Below are positions 35,174-49,400 of a DNA stretch of 64,000 nt, in pieces. Each line of letters starts with the position of its first letter. Positions within the stretch are counted from its first letter, which is position 1. A program made the position numbers and the translations under genes. Source of the stretch: Ascaris suum. Its lineage: Eukaryota > Nematoda > Chromadorea > Rhabditida > Ascarididae. The notes under the pieces are model-generated. The model saw only the letters and a program-made list of their open reading frames with translations. It did not search any database and was not told the DNA's origin. Location: assembly GCA_013433145.1 (NCBI GenBank), contig CM024176.1:1240001-1304000 (forward strand), written 5' to 3'.

Positions 35174-35288
35174 AACTTACAAGAATATACTTATAAATTT
35201 ATCTTTAACTCTCGCTTAATTATGGGAGAGATTTTATGGTCCTAAATGCTTAAAGGCTGAAGCAATTAGAGCACTAAAGCAGCTTTTG

Positions 35289-35294
35289 AATAAA
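35289..35294 (+). terminator. Poly(A) signal candidate
   Basis: AATAAA about 115 bp downstream of the stop codon at 35171-35173, compatible with a short 3' UTR for the basic-protein gene. Confidence 0.35.
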
Positions 35295-35704
35295 TTCAGT
35301 TTTTTACCCAAACTGAAGAATTTATCTCTACATTAAATTAGACCATTAGTTTTTCTCTTATGAGGATGGAAGGTGATGGAGAGTGGCGATGTGCAGGGCT
35401 AGATAAATAATTGAATTTCCGAAAGAAAACATTCCTTTATTATTCGAACTATAAGAAAATATTTTTTCAAAAAAGTTCCATTTCAAAGATGGTGTGAAAT
35501 CTCATAAACCAGTCTTTACCCTAAGTATTCCTCGTGATGGTGATATTATAGGCAAACAGATATTAATTTAACGCAATCTATTATAGTTTTCATCACTACC
35601 ATAAAAACTGCGAAGAGATCCTCGCGGTGAATCTACGATTTAACTATCACTTTCAAGAAGTTGCGACGATTCAGATATCATCGATATCATAGTTTTGATT
35701 GTAG

Positions 35705-35949
35705 GCAACCTATATTACAACGACCAAATTCAACGAATTCATATTTGTTATAAAGTAATTTATGAGGTGGGGGGTGTGGGTATATTTTATTATCAATTTA
35801 TAGAAGAGGAAGGGGTTTCGAAACAATTGACGGTAATGTTTTGTGGTGGAAATAAATTGAACATGGCTTGTTCTCGTGAACACTATATGAAAAAAATGTT
35901 TCCATTACGTTGCATTACGTATTATTTTAATGCAAATATCTGTGAATGA
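35705..35949 (+). CDS. Candidate terminal exon, cysteine-containing domain
   Basis: An acceptor-like TTTTGATTGTAG precedes a frame of about 81 codons that ends in TGA at 35947-35949. The translation includes NLYYNDQIQRIHICYKVIYE, then EEEGVSKQLTVMFCGGNK and further cysteines, five in all, with the last two residues before the stop being C and E. Composition is coding-like, and the frame is also open upstream to 35644. A poly(A) signal sits seven bases after the stop. It looks like the last exon of a gene whose earlier exons I cannot identify; linking it to the basic-protein gene is possible but unsupported. No family is recognised. Confidence 0.4.
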
Positions 35950-35955
35950 CGCTCA

Positions 35956-35961
35956 AATAAA
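35956..35961 (+). terminator. Poly(A) signal candidate
   Basis: AATAAA immediately after the stop codon at 35949, consistent with a very short 3' UTR. Confidence 0.4.
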
Positions 35962-36302
35962 GTTGTCGATTCAAGTGATGTATAATTTACGAAAATTACT
36001 GTTGGAAAACCATTCTAGACAAAAATCCTTCTTTAATCACTGAATTCCCTTCATTTCCTCCTTCCTCCTCCGTAAAAAAATCTTCAATGCTCTTAATTGT
36101 TATCACATTTTCCTCACTGATTGTCAAGAATTTAATTTCCTTTAAATCAGCTTAGACATACCAAAGCTTTATGCTAGAGGATATCCAGCCTAAAGCATTA
36201 TGCAATGAGTTTAAAGCAAATAGGTGCAAGTGATACGATATAGTAGCCTTTTGAACAGACAGAATATCATACGGTATTTTGATCACTTGTGTTGGTATAT
36301 GA

Positions 36303-36596
36303 ATGAGTAGCACATCAAAATCTCGTTTTTTTTTTTTTCAATCGAAATACGGCTTATACTGTTCATGCCCTTGTGCGATTTTTGAGGTATTTGTTAATTT
36401 TTTGTATGCGATTAATTTAATTCATCGGAAATGTTGTCGCATTCGAACTCTTCTTTGCAATTCAAATCTCTTTTGTACATTCTGCTTGCTATTTTTCGGC
36501 TATTATGCAATAAAAGCTTTCAAAAGCTCGTTATCGCTTTGTTCTAAAATAGCGGCTTTTATCATCCGTAGTGCTTTAAGAATACATGAACAGTAA
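36303..36596 (+). CDS. Possible small cysteine-rich membrane protein, 97 aa
   Basis: A true ATG opens 97 codons. Nine cysteines are present, including a CSCPC cluster at residues 20-24 and CC at 44-45. Two hydrophobic segments (about 26-40 and 56-70) flank a basic stretch HRKCCRIR, which could be two membrane passes with a basic loop. Part of the first segment follows a T12 run coding for four Phe, so T-richness may explain some of the hydrophobicity. No family is recognised. Confidence 0.28.
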   Translation: MSSTSKSRFFFFQSKYGLYCSCPCAIFEVFVNFLYAINLIHRKCCRIRTLLCNSNLFCTFCLLFFGYYAIKAFKSSLSLCSKIAAFIIRSALRIHEQ

Positions 36597-36649
36597 TACG
36601 AAACTACGAAAGACATTTGAAAAACTGGCAGATTGCCAAAAGCTAATTA

Positions 36650-37057
36650 CAAAGAGTATGCTGGTAAATCTGTGTCCTTGCATATGTGCGTGCTCGTCCG
36701 TTTGTTCTGTTGATGGTCTCAAGTCTGTGACCAAGAATGAAAGGGTTCCGAAATTTGGCGCATAAGATATGTGTGAATTATCACAGCTTATATTGCACGT
36801 CAAAGAGATACAGCAACCTGCAAAAAGTTGCAGAAACTTGAAATGTCGAAAAATTTGCACATATTTTATACTTTTTCGAATTTATATTTCAGCTCTGTCA
36901 GCTCGCGAAAAAGAGATCCTTTTGTTGAAGAGGGTGCCTGCTGATCTCATAGGCGGAGTACGAAATTAGCGCATTCCACAGCACCTGAGAGTAAATAAAT
37001 CACCATCGCTAGCGTGACGCTATTCTGGTAGAATTAGAAGGAACTAGGTAGATTTCA
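36650..37057. other. Unassigned DNA, possible repeat-element fragment
   Basis: A GT/CT-rich phrase with CGTCCGTTTGTTCTGTTGAT near 36697 leads into sequence resembling the less AT-rich patch at 12350-12680. Frames reading through it on either strand are short and not convincing. Confidence 0.3.
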
Positions 37058-37460
37058 CAGCGCCTCTTAACGTTTTGACCCCAGGAAGGAGAGAAGGCGA
37101 AAAAATTTATAAAACACACGGCGATTTCTGCGCCAAGGAAAACAGAAGGCGAACTAACTTCTAACAGACACGCGTCTTCGGCGCTTGGGAAGAGAAAAAC
37201 CAACAAAATGTATAAAAAACACACGGCCACGGCCCAGGAGAGGCATAGAGCGAAGAAATTCGTAACAGACCAGCGCCTTCGGCGCCTGCGAAGAGAAGAT
37301 GGAAAAATAGATGGCGGGCTCCCCCTGTCGGTGCCAGGAAGGTCAGAATAGAACAAAGCGGATAATCGATTAGCGCCCTCGGCGCCAGGAACTATAAAAG
37401 GCGAAAAAATTTATAACCCATCAGCGTCATCGGCGCCCCGGAAGAGGGAAGATGAAGAAA
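37058..37460. repeat. Diverged left edge of the 51-bp array
   Basis: Recognisable but strongly diverged units: GGCGC(C/T) cores recur roughly every 50 bp with varied spacers, including forms with GGTCAGAATAGAACAAAGCG and GATAATCGATTAGCGCCCTC. They grade into regular units after about 37380. The frame open across it on the minus strand (37009-37356) follows from the repeat. Confidence 0.85.
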
Positions 37461-40400
37461 TGGATGAATGCCAAGGCGCCATCGGCGCCAGGAAGGACAA
37501 AAAGCGAAAAAATTTAGAACCTGTCAGCGCCATCAGCGCCAGGAATGACAAAAGGCGGAAAAAATTTATAACTCATGAGCACCATCGACGCCAGGAAGGC
37601 CAAAAGGCGAAAAAATTTATAACCCATAAGCGCCATCAGCGCCAGGAAGGACAAAAGGCGAAAAAATTTATAACCCATGAGTGCCATCGGCTCCAGGAAG
37701 GACAAAAAGCGAAAAAATTTAGAACCCATCAGCACCGTCGGCGCCAGGAATGACAAAAGGCGGAAAAATTTATAACTCATGAGCACCATCGACGCCAGGA
37801 AGGCCAAAAGGCGAAAAAATTTATAACCCATAAGCGCCATCGACGCCAGAAGGACAAAAGGCGAAAAAATTTATAACCTGTCAGCACCATCGGCGCCAGG
37901 AGTGACAAAACGCGAAAAGTTTATAACCTGTCAGCAAAGTCGGCGCCAGGAAGGACAAAAGGCGAAAAAATTTATAACCTGTCAGCACCATCGGCGCCAG
38001 GAAGGACAAAAAGCGAAAAAATTTAGAACCCATCAGCACCATCGACGCCAGGAAGGATAAAAGGCGAAAAAATTCATAACCTCAGCGCCATCGGCGCCAG
38101 GAAGGACAAAAGGCGAAAAAATTTATAACCTCTCAGCACCATCGGCGCCAGGAAGGACAAAAAGCGAAAAAATTTAGAACCCATCAGCACCATGGGCGCC
38201 AGGAAGGACAAAAACGAAAAAATTTATAACCTGTCAGCACCATCGGCGCCAGGAAGGACAAAAGGCGAAAAAATTTATAACCCGTAAGCGCCATCGACGC
38301 CAGGAAGGATAAAAGGCGAAAAATTTACAACCTGTCAGCGCCGTCGGCGCCAGGAAGGAGAAAAGGCGAAAAAATTTAGAACCCATAAGCACCATCGACG
38401 CCAGGAAGGATAAAAGGCGAAAAAATTCATAACCCGTCAGCGCCATCGGCGCCAGGAAGGACAAAAGGCGAAAAAATTTATAACCTGTCAGCACCATCGG
38501 CGCCAGGAAGGACAAAAGGAGAAAAAATTTATAACCTGTCAGCACCATCGGCGCCAGGAAGGACAAAAAGCGAAAAAATTTATAACCCATAAGCGACATC
38601 GACGCCAGGGATAATAAAAGGCGAAAAAATTTATAACCTGTCAGCGCCGTCGGCGCCAGGAAGGAGAAAGGGCGAAAAAACTCACACCCATCAGCACCAT
38701 CGGCGCCACGAAGGACAAAAGGCGAAAAAATTTATACCTCATGAGCGCCATCGACGCCAGGAAGGACAAAAGGCGAAAAAATTTATAACCCATCAGCGCC
38801 ATCGACGCCAGGAAGGACAAAACGCGAAAAATTTATAACCTGTCAGCGCCATCGGCGCCAGGAAGGAGAAAAGGCGAAAAAATTTATACCCATCAGCACC
38901 ATCGGCGCTAGGAAGGACAAAAAGCGAAAAAATTTAGAACCGATCAGCACCATCGGCGCCAGGAAGGCCAAAAGGCGAAAAAAATCATAACCCATAAGCG
39001 CCACCGACGCCAGGAAGGACAAAAGGCGAAAAAATTTATAACCCATCAGCGCCATCGGCGCCAGAAGGACAAAAGGCGAAAAAATTTATAACCTGTCAGC
39101 ACCATCGGCGCCAGGAAGGACAAAAAGCGAAAAAATTTATAACCCATAAGCGACATCGACGCCAGGGATAATAAAAGGCGAAAAAATTTATAACCTGTCA
39201 GCGCCGTCGGCGCCAGGAAGGAGAAAGGGCGAAAAAACTCACACCCATCAGCACCATCGGCGCCACGAAGGACAAAAGGCGAAAAAATTTATACCTCATG
39301 AGCGCCATCGACGCCAGGAAGGACAAAAGGCGAAAAAATTTATAACCCATCAGCGCCATCGACGCCAGGAAGGACAAAACGGCGAAAAAATTTATAACCT
39401 GTCAGCGCCATCGGCGCCAGGAAGGAGAAAAGGCGAAAAAATTTATACCCATCAGCACCATCGGCGCTAGGAAGGACAAAAAGCGAAAAAATTTAGAACC
39501 GATCAGCACCATCGGCGCCAGGAAGGCCAAAAGGCGAAAAAATTCATAACCCATAAGCGCCACCGACGCCAGGAAGGACAAAAGGCGAAAAAATTTATAA
39601 CCCATCAGCGCCATCGGCGCCAGGGATAATAAAGGGCGAAAAAATTTATAACCTGTCAGCACCATCGGCGCCACGAAGGACAAAAGGCGAAAAAGTTTAT
39701 ACCTCATGAGCGCCACCGACGCCAGGAAGGACAAAAGGCGAAAAAATTTATAACCCATCAGCGCCATCGGCGCCAGGAAGGACAAAAAGCGAAAAATTTA
39801 GAACCCATCAGCACCATCGGCGCCAGGAAGGACAAAAAGCGAAAAAATTTATAACCTGTCAGCGCCATGGGCGCCAGGAAGGACAAAAGGCGGAAAAATT
39901 TATAACTCATGAGCACCATCGACGCGAGGAGGCCAAAGGCGAAAAAATTTATAACGGATAAGCGCCATCGACGCCAGGAAGGATAAAAGGCGAAAAAATT
40001 CATAACCCGTCAGCGCCATCGGCGCCAGGAAGGACAAAAAGCGAAAAAATTTAGAACCCATCAGCACCATGGGCGCCAGGAAGGACAAAAAACGAAAAAA
40101 TTTATAACCTGTCAGCACCATCGGCGCCAGGAAGGACAAAAGGCGAAAAAATTTATACCTCATGAGGGCCATCGACGCCAGGAAGGACAAAAGGCGAAAA
40201 ATTTATAACCCGTAAGCGCCATCGACGCCAGGAAGGATAAAAGGCGAAAAAATTTATAACCTGTCAGCGCCGTCGGCGCCAGGAAGGAGAAAAGGCGAAA
40301 AAATTTAGAACCCATCAGCACCGTCGACGCCAGGAAGGATAAAAGGCGAAAAAATTCATAACCCGTCAGCGCCATCGGCGCCAGGAAGGACAAAAGGCGA

Positions 40401-43400
40401 AAAAATTATAACCTGTCAGCACCATCGGCGCCAGGAAGGACAAAAGGCGAAAAAATTTATAACCTGTCAGCACCATCGGCGCCAGGAAGGACAAAAAGCG
40501 AAAAAATTTATAACCCATAAGCGACATCGACGCCAGGGATAATCAAAGGCGAAAAAATTTATAACCTGTCAGCGCCGTCGGCGCCAGGAAGGAGAAAGGG
40601 CGAAAAAACTCACACCCATGAGCACCATCGGCGCCACGAAGGACAAAAGGCGAAAAAATTTATAACCCATCAGCGCCATCGACGCCAGGAAGGATAAAAG
40701 GCGAAAAAATTCATAACCCGTCAGCGCCATCGACGCCAGGAAGGATAAAAGGCGCGAAAAAATTCATACCCATAAGCGCCACCGACGCCAGGAAGGACAA
40801 AAGGCGAAAAAATTTATAACCCATCAGCACCATCGGCGCCACGAAGGACAAAAGGCGAAAAAATTTATACCTCATGAGCGCCACCGACGCCAGAAGGACA
40901 AAAGGCGAAAAAAATTTATAACCCATCAGCGCCATCGGCGCCAGGAAGGACAAAAGGCGAAAAAATTAGAACCCATCAGCACCATCGGCGCCAGGAAGGA
41001 CAAAAAGCGAAAAAATTTATAACCCATCAGCGCCCATCGACGCCAGGAAGGATAAAAGGCGAAAAAATTCATAACCCGTCAGCGCCATCGGCGCCAGGAA
41101 GGACAAAGCGCGAAAAAATTTATAACCTGTCAGCGCCATCGGCGACCCGGAAGGACAAAAGACGAAAAAATATAGAACCCATCAGCACCATCGGCGCCAG
41201 GAAGGACAAAAGGCGAAAAAATTTATAACCCATAAGCGCCATCGACGCCAGGAAGGATAAAAAGCTAAAAAATTTATACCTCGTGAGCGCCATCGACGCC
41301 AGGAAGGCCAAAAGGCGAAAAAATTTCATAACCCATAAGCGCCATCGACGCCAGGGATAATAAAAGGCGAAAAAATTTATAACCTGCCAGCGCCGTCGGC
41401 GCCAGGAAGGAGAAAAGGCGAAAAAATTTATACCCATCAGCACCATCGGCGCCAGAAGGCCAAAAGGCGAAAAAATTCATAACCCATAAGCGCCACCGAC
41501 GCCAGGAAGGACAAAAGGCGAAAAAATTTATAACCCGTCAGCGCCGTCGGCGCCAGGAAGGACAAAAAGCGAAAAAATTTATAACCCATCAGCGCCGTCG
41601 ACGCCAGGGATAATAAGGGCGAAAAAATTTATAACCTGTCAGCACCATCGGCGCCACGAAGGACAAAGGGCGAAAAAGTTTATACCTCATGAGCGCCATC
41701 GACGCCAGAATGACAAAAGGCGAAAAAATTTATAACCCATCAGCACCATCGGCGCCACGAAGGACAAAAGGCGAAAAAATTTATACCTCATGAGCGCCAC
41801 CGACGCCAGGAAGGACAAAAGGCGAAAAAATTTATAACCCATCAGCGCCATCGGCGCCAGGAAGGACAAAAAGCGAAAAAATTTAGAACCCATCAGCACC
41901 ATCGGCGCCAGGAAGGACAAAAAGCGAAAAAATTTATAACCTGTCAGCGCCATCGGCGCCAGGAAGGACAAAAAGCGAAAAAATTTAGAACCCATCAGCA
42001 CCATCGGCGCCAGGAAGGACAAAAAGCGAAAAAATTTATAACCTGTCAGCGCCATCGGCGCCAGGAAGGACAAAAGGCGGAAAAATTTATAACTCATGAG
42101 CACCATCGACGCCAGGAAGGCCAAAAGGCGAAAAAATTCATAACCCGTAAGCGCCGTCGACGCCAGGGATAATAAAAGGCGAAAAAATTTATAACCTGTC
42201 AGCGCCGTCGGCGCCAGGAAGGAGAAAGGGCGAAAAAACTCACACCCATCAGCACCATCGGCGCCAGGAAGGCAAAAGGCGAAAAAATTCATAACCCATA
42301 AGCGCCACCGACGCCAGGAAGGACAAAAGGCGAAAAAATTTATAACCCATCAGCGCCATCGGCGCCAGGAAGGACAAAAGGCGAAAAAATTTATAACCTA
42401 TCAGCACCATCGGCGCCAGGAAGGACAAAAAGCGAAAAAAATTATAACCTATCAGCACCATCGATGCCAGGAAGGCCAAAAGGCGAAAAAATTCATAACC
42501 CATAAGCGCCATCGACGCGAGGGATAATAAAAAAGGCGAAAAAATTTATAACCTGTCAGCGCCGTCGGCGCCAGGAAGGAGAAAAGGCGAAAAAATTTAT
42601 ACCCCATCAGCACCATCGGCGCCAGGAAGGACAAAAAGCGAAAAAATTTAGAACCGATCAGCACCATCGGCGCCAGGAAGGCCAAAAGGCGAAAAAATTC
42701 ATAACCCATAAGCGCCATCGACGCCAGGGATAATAAAAGGCTAAAAAATTTATAACCTGTCAGCACCATCGGCGCCACGAAGGACAAAAGGCGAAAAAAT
42801 TTATACCTCATGAGCGCCACCGACGCCAGGAAGGACAAAAGGCGAAAAAATTTAGAACCTATCAGCACCATCGGCGCCAGGAAGGACAAAAAGCGAAAAA
42901 ATTTATAACCTGTCAGCGCCATCGGCGCCAGGAAGGACAAAAAGCGAAAAAATTTAGAACCCATCAGCACCATCGGCGCCAGGAAGGACAAAAAGCGAAA
43001 AAATTTATAACCTGTCAGCGCCGTCGGCGCCAGGAAGGAGAAAGGGCGAAAAAACTCACACCCATCAGCACCATCGGCGCCAGGAAGGCCAAAAGGCGAA
43101 AAAATTCATAACCCATAAGCGCCACCGACGCCAGGAAGGACAAAAGGCGAAAAAATTTATAACCCATCAGCGCCATCGGCGCCAGGAAGGACAAAAAGCG
43201 AAAAAATTTATAACCCATCAGCGCCGTCGACGCCAGGGATAATAAAGGGCGAAAAAATTTATAACCCATCAGCGCCATCGGCGCCAGGAAGGACAAAAGG
43301 CGAAAAAATTTATAACCTATCAGCACCATCGGCGCCAGGAAGGACAAAAAGCGAAAAAATTTATAACCTATCAGCACCATCGATGCCAGGAAGGCCAAAA

Positions 43401-46400
43401 GGCGAAAAAATTCATAACCCATAAGCGCCATCGACGCGAGGGATAATAAAAGGCGAAAAAATTTATAACCTGTCAGCGCCGTCGGCGCCAGGAAGGACAA
43501 AGGGCGAAAAAGTTTATACCTCATGAGCGCCATCGACGCCAGGAATGACAAAAGGCGAAAAAATTTATAACCCATCAGCACCATCGGCGCCACGAAGGAC
43601 AAAAGGCGAAAAAATTTATACCTCATGAGCGCCACCGACGCCAGGAAGGACAAAAGCGCGAAAAAATTTATAACCCATCAGCGCCATCGGCGCCAGGAAG
43701 GACAAAAAGCGAAAAAATTTAGAACCCATCAGCACCATCGGCGCCAGGAAGGACAAAAAGCGAAAAAATTTATAACCTGTCAGCGCCATCGGCGCCAGGA
43801 AGGACCAAAAGCGAAAAAATTTATAACCCATCAGCGCCGTCGACGCAAGGGATAATAAAGCGCGAAAAAAATTATAACCCATCAGCGCCATCGGCGCCAG
43901 GAAGGACAAAAGGCGAAAAAATTTATAACCTATCAGCACCATCGGCGCCAGGAAGGACAAAAAGCGAAAAAATTTATAACCTATCAGCACCATCGATGCC
44001 AGGAAGGCCAAAAGGCGAAAAAATTCATAACCCATAAGCGCCATCGACGCGAGGGATAATAAAAGGCGAAAAAATTTATAACCTGTCAGCGCGGTCGGCG
44101 CCAGGAAGGACAAAAGGCGGAAAAATTTATAACTCATGAGCACCATCGACGCCAAGAGGGCCAAAAGGCGAAAAAATTTATAACCCATCAGCGCCATCGG
44201 CGCCAGGAAGGACAAAAAGCGAAAAAATTTAGAACCCATCAGCACCATCGGCGCCAGGAAGGACAAAAAGCGAAAAAATTTATAACCTGTCAGCGCCATC
44301 GGCGCCAGGAAGGACAAAAAGCGAAAAAATTTAGAACCCATCAGCACCATCGGCGCCAGGAAGGACAAAAAGCGAAAAAATTTATAACCTGTCAGCGCCA
44401 TCGGCGCCAGGAAGGACAAAAGGCGGAAAAATTTATAACTCATGAGCACCATCGACGCCAGGAAGGCCAAAAGGCGAAAAAATTCATAACCCGTAAGCGC
44501 CGTCGACGCCAGGATAATAAAAGGCGAAAAAATTTATAACCTGTCAGCGCCGTCGGCGCCAGGAAGGAGAAAGGGCGAAAAAATTTATAACCTATCAGCA
44601 CCATCGATGCCAGGAAGGCCAAAAGGCGAAAAAAATTCATAACCCATAAGCGCCATCGACGTGAGGGATAATAAAAGGCGAAAAAATTTATAACCTGTCA
44701 GCGCCGTCGGCGCCAGGAAGGAGAAAAGGCGAAAAAATTTATACCCATCAGCACCATCGGCGCCAGGGATAATAAAAGGCTAAAAAATTTATAACCTGTC
44801 AGCGCCGTCGGCGCCAGGAAGGAGAAAAGGCGAAAAATTTATACCCATCAGCACCATCGGCGCCAGGAAGGACAAAAAGCGAAAAAATTTAGAACCGATC
44901 AGCACCATCGGCGCCACGAAGGACAAAAGGCGAAAAAATTTATACCTCATGAGCGCCACCGACGCCAGGAAGGACAAAAAGCGAAAAAATTTAGAACCGA
45001 TCAGCGCCATCGGCGCCAGGAAGGCCAAAAGGCGAAAAAATTTATAACCCATCAGCGCCATCGGCGCCAGGAAGGACAAAAGGCGAAAAAATTTATAACC
45101 TATCAGCACCATCGGCGCCAGGAAGGACAAAAAGCGAAAAAATTTATAACCTATCAGCACCATCGATGCCAGGAAGGCCAAAAGGCGAAAAAATTCATAA
45201 CCCATAAGCGCCATCGACGCGAGGGATAATAAAAGGCGAAAAAATTTATAACCTGTCAGCGCCGTCGGCGCCAGGAAGGAGAAAAGGCGAAAAAATTTAT
45301 ACCCATCAGCACCATCGGCGCCAGGGATAATAAAAGGCTAAAAAATTTATAACCTGTCAGCGCCGTCGGCGCCAGGAAGGAGAAAAGGCGAAAAAATTTA
45401 TACCCATCAGCACCATCGGCGCCAGGAAGGACAAAAAGCGAAAAAATTTAGAACCGATCAGCACCATCGGCGCCACGAAGGACAAAAGGCGAAAAAATTT
45501 ATACCTCATGAGCGCCACCGACGCCAGGAAGGACAAAAGGCGAAAAATTTATAGCCCATCAGCGCCATCGGCGCCAGGAAGGACAAAAAGCGAAAAAATT
45601 TAGAACCCATCAGCACCATCGGCGCCAGGAAGGACAAAAAGCGAAAAAATTTATAACCTGTCAGCGCCATCGGCGCCAGGAAGGACAAAAAGCGAAAAAA
45701 TTTATAACCCATCAGCGCCATCGGCGCCAGGAAGGACAAAAGGCGAAAAAATTTATAACCTATCAGCACCATCGATGCCAGAAGGCCAAAAGGCGAAAAA
45801 ATTCATAACCCATAAGCGCCATCGACGCGAGGGATAATAAAAGGCGAAAAAATTTATAACCTGTCAGCGCCGTCGGCGCCAGGAAGGAGAAAAGGCGAAA
45901 AAATTTATACCCATCAGCACCATCGGCGCCAGGAAGGACAAAAAGCGAAAAAATTTAGAACCGATCAGCACCATCGGCGCCAGAAGGCCAAAAGGCGAAA
46001 AAATTTATAACCCATCAGCGCCATCGCCGCCAGGAAGGACAAAAGGCGAAAAAATTTATAACCTATCACCACCATCGGCGCCAGGAAGGACAAAAAGCGA
46101 AAAAATTTATAACCTATCAGCACCATCGATGCCAGGAAGGCCAAAAGGCGAAAAAATTCATAACCCATAAGCGCCATCGACGCGAGGGATAATAAAAGGC
46201 GAAAAAATTTATAACCTGTCAGCGCCGTCGGCGCCAGGAAGGAGAAAAGGCGAAAAAATTATACCCATCAGCATCATCGGCGCCAGGGATAATAAAAGGC
46301 TAAAAAATTTATAACCTGTCAGCGCCGTCGCGCCAGGAAGGAGAAAAAGGCGAAAAAATTTATACCCATCAGCACCATCGGCGCCAGGAAGGACAAAAGC

Positions 46401-49400
46401 GCGAAAAAATTTAGAACCGATCAGCACCATCGGCGCCACGAAGGACAAAAGGCAAAAAATTTATACCTCATGAGCGCCGCCGACGCCAGGAAGGACAAAA
46501 GGCGAAAAAATTTATAACCCATCAGCGCCATCGGCGCCAGGAAGGACAAAAAGCGAAAAAATTTAGAACCCATCAGCACCATCGGCGCCAGGAAGGACAA
46601 AAAGCGAAAAAATTTATAACCTGTCAGCGCCATCGGCGCCAGGAGGACAAAAAGCGAAGAAATTTAGAACCCATCAGCACCATCGGCGCCAGGAAGGACA
46701 AAAAGCGAAAAAATTATAACCTGTCAGCGCCATCGGCGCCAGGAAGGACAAAAGGCGGAAAAATTTATAACTCATGAGCACCATCGACGCCAGGAAGGCC
46801 AAAAGGCGAAAAAATTCATAACCCGTAAGCGCCGTCGACGCCAGGATAATAAAAGGCGAAAAAATTTATAACCTGTCAGCGCCGTCGGCGCCAGGAAGGA
46901 GAAAGGGCGAAAAAACTCACACCCATCAGCACCATCGGCGCCAGGAAGGCCAAAAGGCGAAAAAATTCATAACCCATAAGCGCCACCGACGCCAGGAAGG
47001 ACAAAAGGCGAAAAAATTTATAACCCATCAGCGCCATCGGCGCCAGGAAGGACAAAAAGCGAAAAAATTTATAACCCATCAGCGCCGTCGACGCCAGGGA
47101 TAATAAAAAGGGCGAAAAAATTTATAACCCATCAGCGCCATCGGCGCCAGGAAGGACAAAAGGCGAAAAAATTTATAACCTATCAGCACCATCGGCGCCA
47201 GGAAGGACAAAAAGCGAAAAAATTTATAACCTATCAGCACCATCGATGCCAGGAAGGCCAAAAGGCGAAAAAATTCATAACCCATAAGCGCCATCGACGC
47301 GAGGGATAATAAAAGGCTAAAAAATTTATAACCTGTCAGCACCATCGGCGCCACGAAGGACAAAAGGCGAAAAAATTTATACCTCATGAGCGCCACCGAC
47401 GCCAGGAAGGACAAAAGGCGAAAAAATTTATAACCCATCAGCGCCATCGGCGCCAGGAAGGACAAAAAGCGAAAAAATTTAGAACCCATCAGCACCATCG
47501 GCGCCAGGAAGGACAAAAAGCGAAAAAAATTTATAACCTGTCAGCGCCATCGGCGCCAGGAAGGACAAAAGGCGGAAAAATTTATAACTCATGAGCACCA
47601 TCGACGCCAAGAGGGCCAAAAGGCGAAAAAATTTATAACCCATATGCGCCATCGCGCCAGGAAGGACAAAAAGCGAAAAAATTTATAACCTATCAGCACC
47701 ATCGGCGCCAGGAAGGACAAATGGCGAAAAAATTTATAACTCATGAGCACCATCGACGCGAGGAAGGCCAAAGGCGAAATAATTTATAACCCATAAGCGT
47801 CATCGGCGCCAGGAAGGACAAAAAGCGAAAAAATTTATAACTCATGAGCACCATCGACGCGAGGAAGGCCAAAGGCGAAAAAAATTTATAACCCATAAGC
47901 GCCATCGACGCCAGGAAGGATAAAAGGCGAAAAAATTTAGAACCCATCAGCACCATCGGCGCCAGGAAGGACAAAAGGCGAAAAAACTTATAACCCATAA
48001 GCGCCATCGACGCCAGGGATAATAAAAGGCGAAAAAATTTATAACCTGTCAGCGCCGTCAGCGCCAGGAAGGAGAAAGGGCGAAAAAAACTACACCCATC
48101 AGCACCATCGGCGCCACGAAGGACAAAAGGCGAAAAAATTTATACCTCATGAGGGCCATCGACGCCAGGAAGGACAAAAGGCGAAAAAATTTATAACCCA
48201 TCAGCGCCATCGGCGCCAGGAAGGACAAAAGGCGAAAAAATTTATAACCTATCAGCACCATCGGCGCCAGGAAGGACAAAAAGCGAAAAAATTTATAACC
48301 TATCAGCACCATCGATGCCAGGAAGGCCAAAAGGCGAAAAAATTCATAACCCATAAGCGCCATCGACGCCAGGAAGGATAAAAGGCGAAAAAATTCATAA
48401 CCGTCAGCGCCATCGGCGCCAGGAAGGACAAAACGCGAAAAAATTTATAACCTGTCAGCACCATCGGCGCCAGGAAGGACAAAAGGCGAAAAAATTTATA
48501 ACCTGTCAGCACCATCGGCGCCAGGAAGGACAAAAGGCGAAAAAATTCAGACCCATCAGCACCATCGGCGCCACGAAGGACAAAAGGCGAAAAAATTTAT
48601 AACCGATCAGCGCCATCGACGCCAGGAAGGATAAAAGGCGAAAAAATTAGAACCCATCAGCGCACCATCGGCGCCAGGAAGGACAAAAGGCGAAAAAATT
48701 TATAACCTGTCAGCGCCGTCAGCGCCAGGAAGGAGAAGGGGCGAAAAAACTCACACCCATCAGCACCATCGGCGCCACGAAGGACAAAAGGCGAAAAAAT
48801 TTATACGTCATGAGGCCATCGACGCCAGGAAGGACAAAAGGCGAAAAAATTTATAAACCATCAGCGCCATCGGCGCCAGGAAGGACAAAAGGCGAAAAAA
48901 TTTATAACCTATCAGCACCATCGATGCCAGGAAGGCCAAAAGGCGAAAAAATTCATAACCCATAAGCGCCATCGACGCCAGGGATAATAAAACGCGAAAA
49001 AATTTATAACCTGTCAGCACCATCGGCGCCACGAAGGACAAAAGGCGAAAAATTTATACCTCATGAGCGCCATCGACGCCAGGAAGGACAAAAGGCGAAA
49101 AAATTTATAACCCATCAGCACCATCGGCGCCACGAAGGACAAAAGGCGAAAAAATTTATACCTCATGAGCGCCACCGACGCCAGGAAGGACAAAAAGCGA
49201 AAAAATTTATAACCTATCAGCACCATCGGCGCCAGGAAGGAAAAAAGGCGAAAAAATTTATAACCTGTCAGCGCCATCGGCGCCAGGAAGGACAAAAGGC
49301 GGAAAAATTTATAACTCATGAGCACCATCGACGCCAAGAGGGCCAAAAGGCGAAAAAATTTATAACCCATATGCGCCATCGGCGCCAGGAAGGACAAAAA

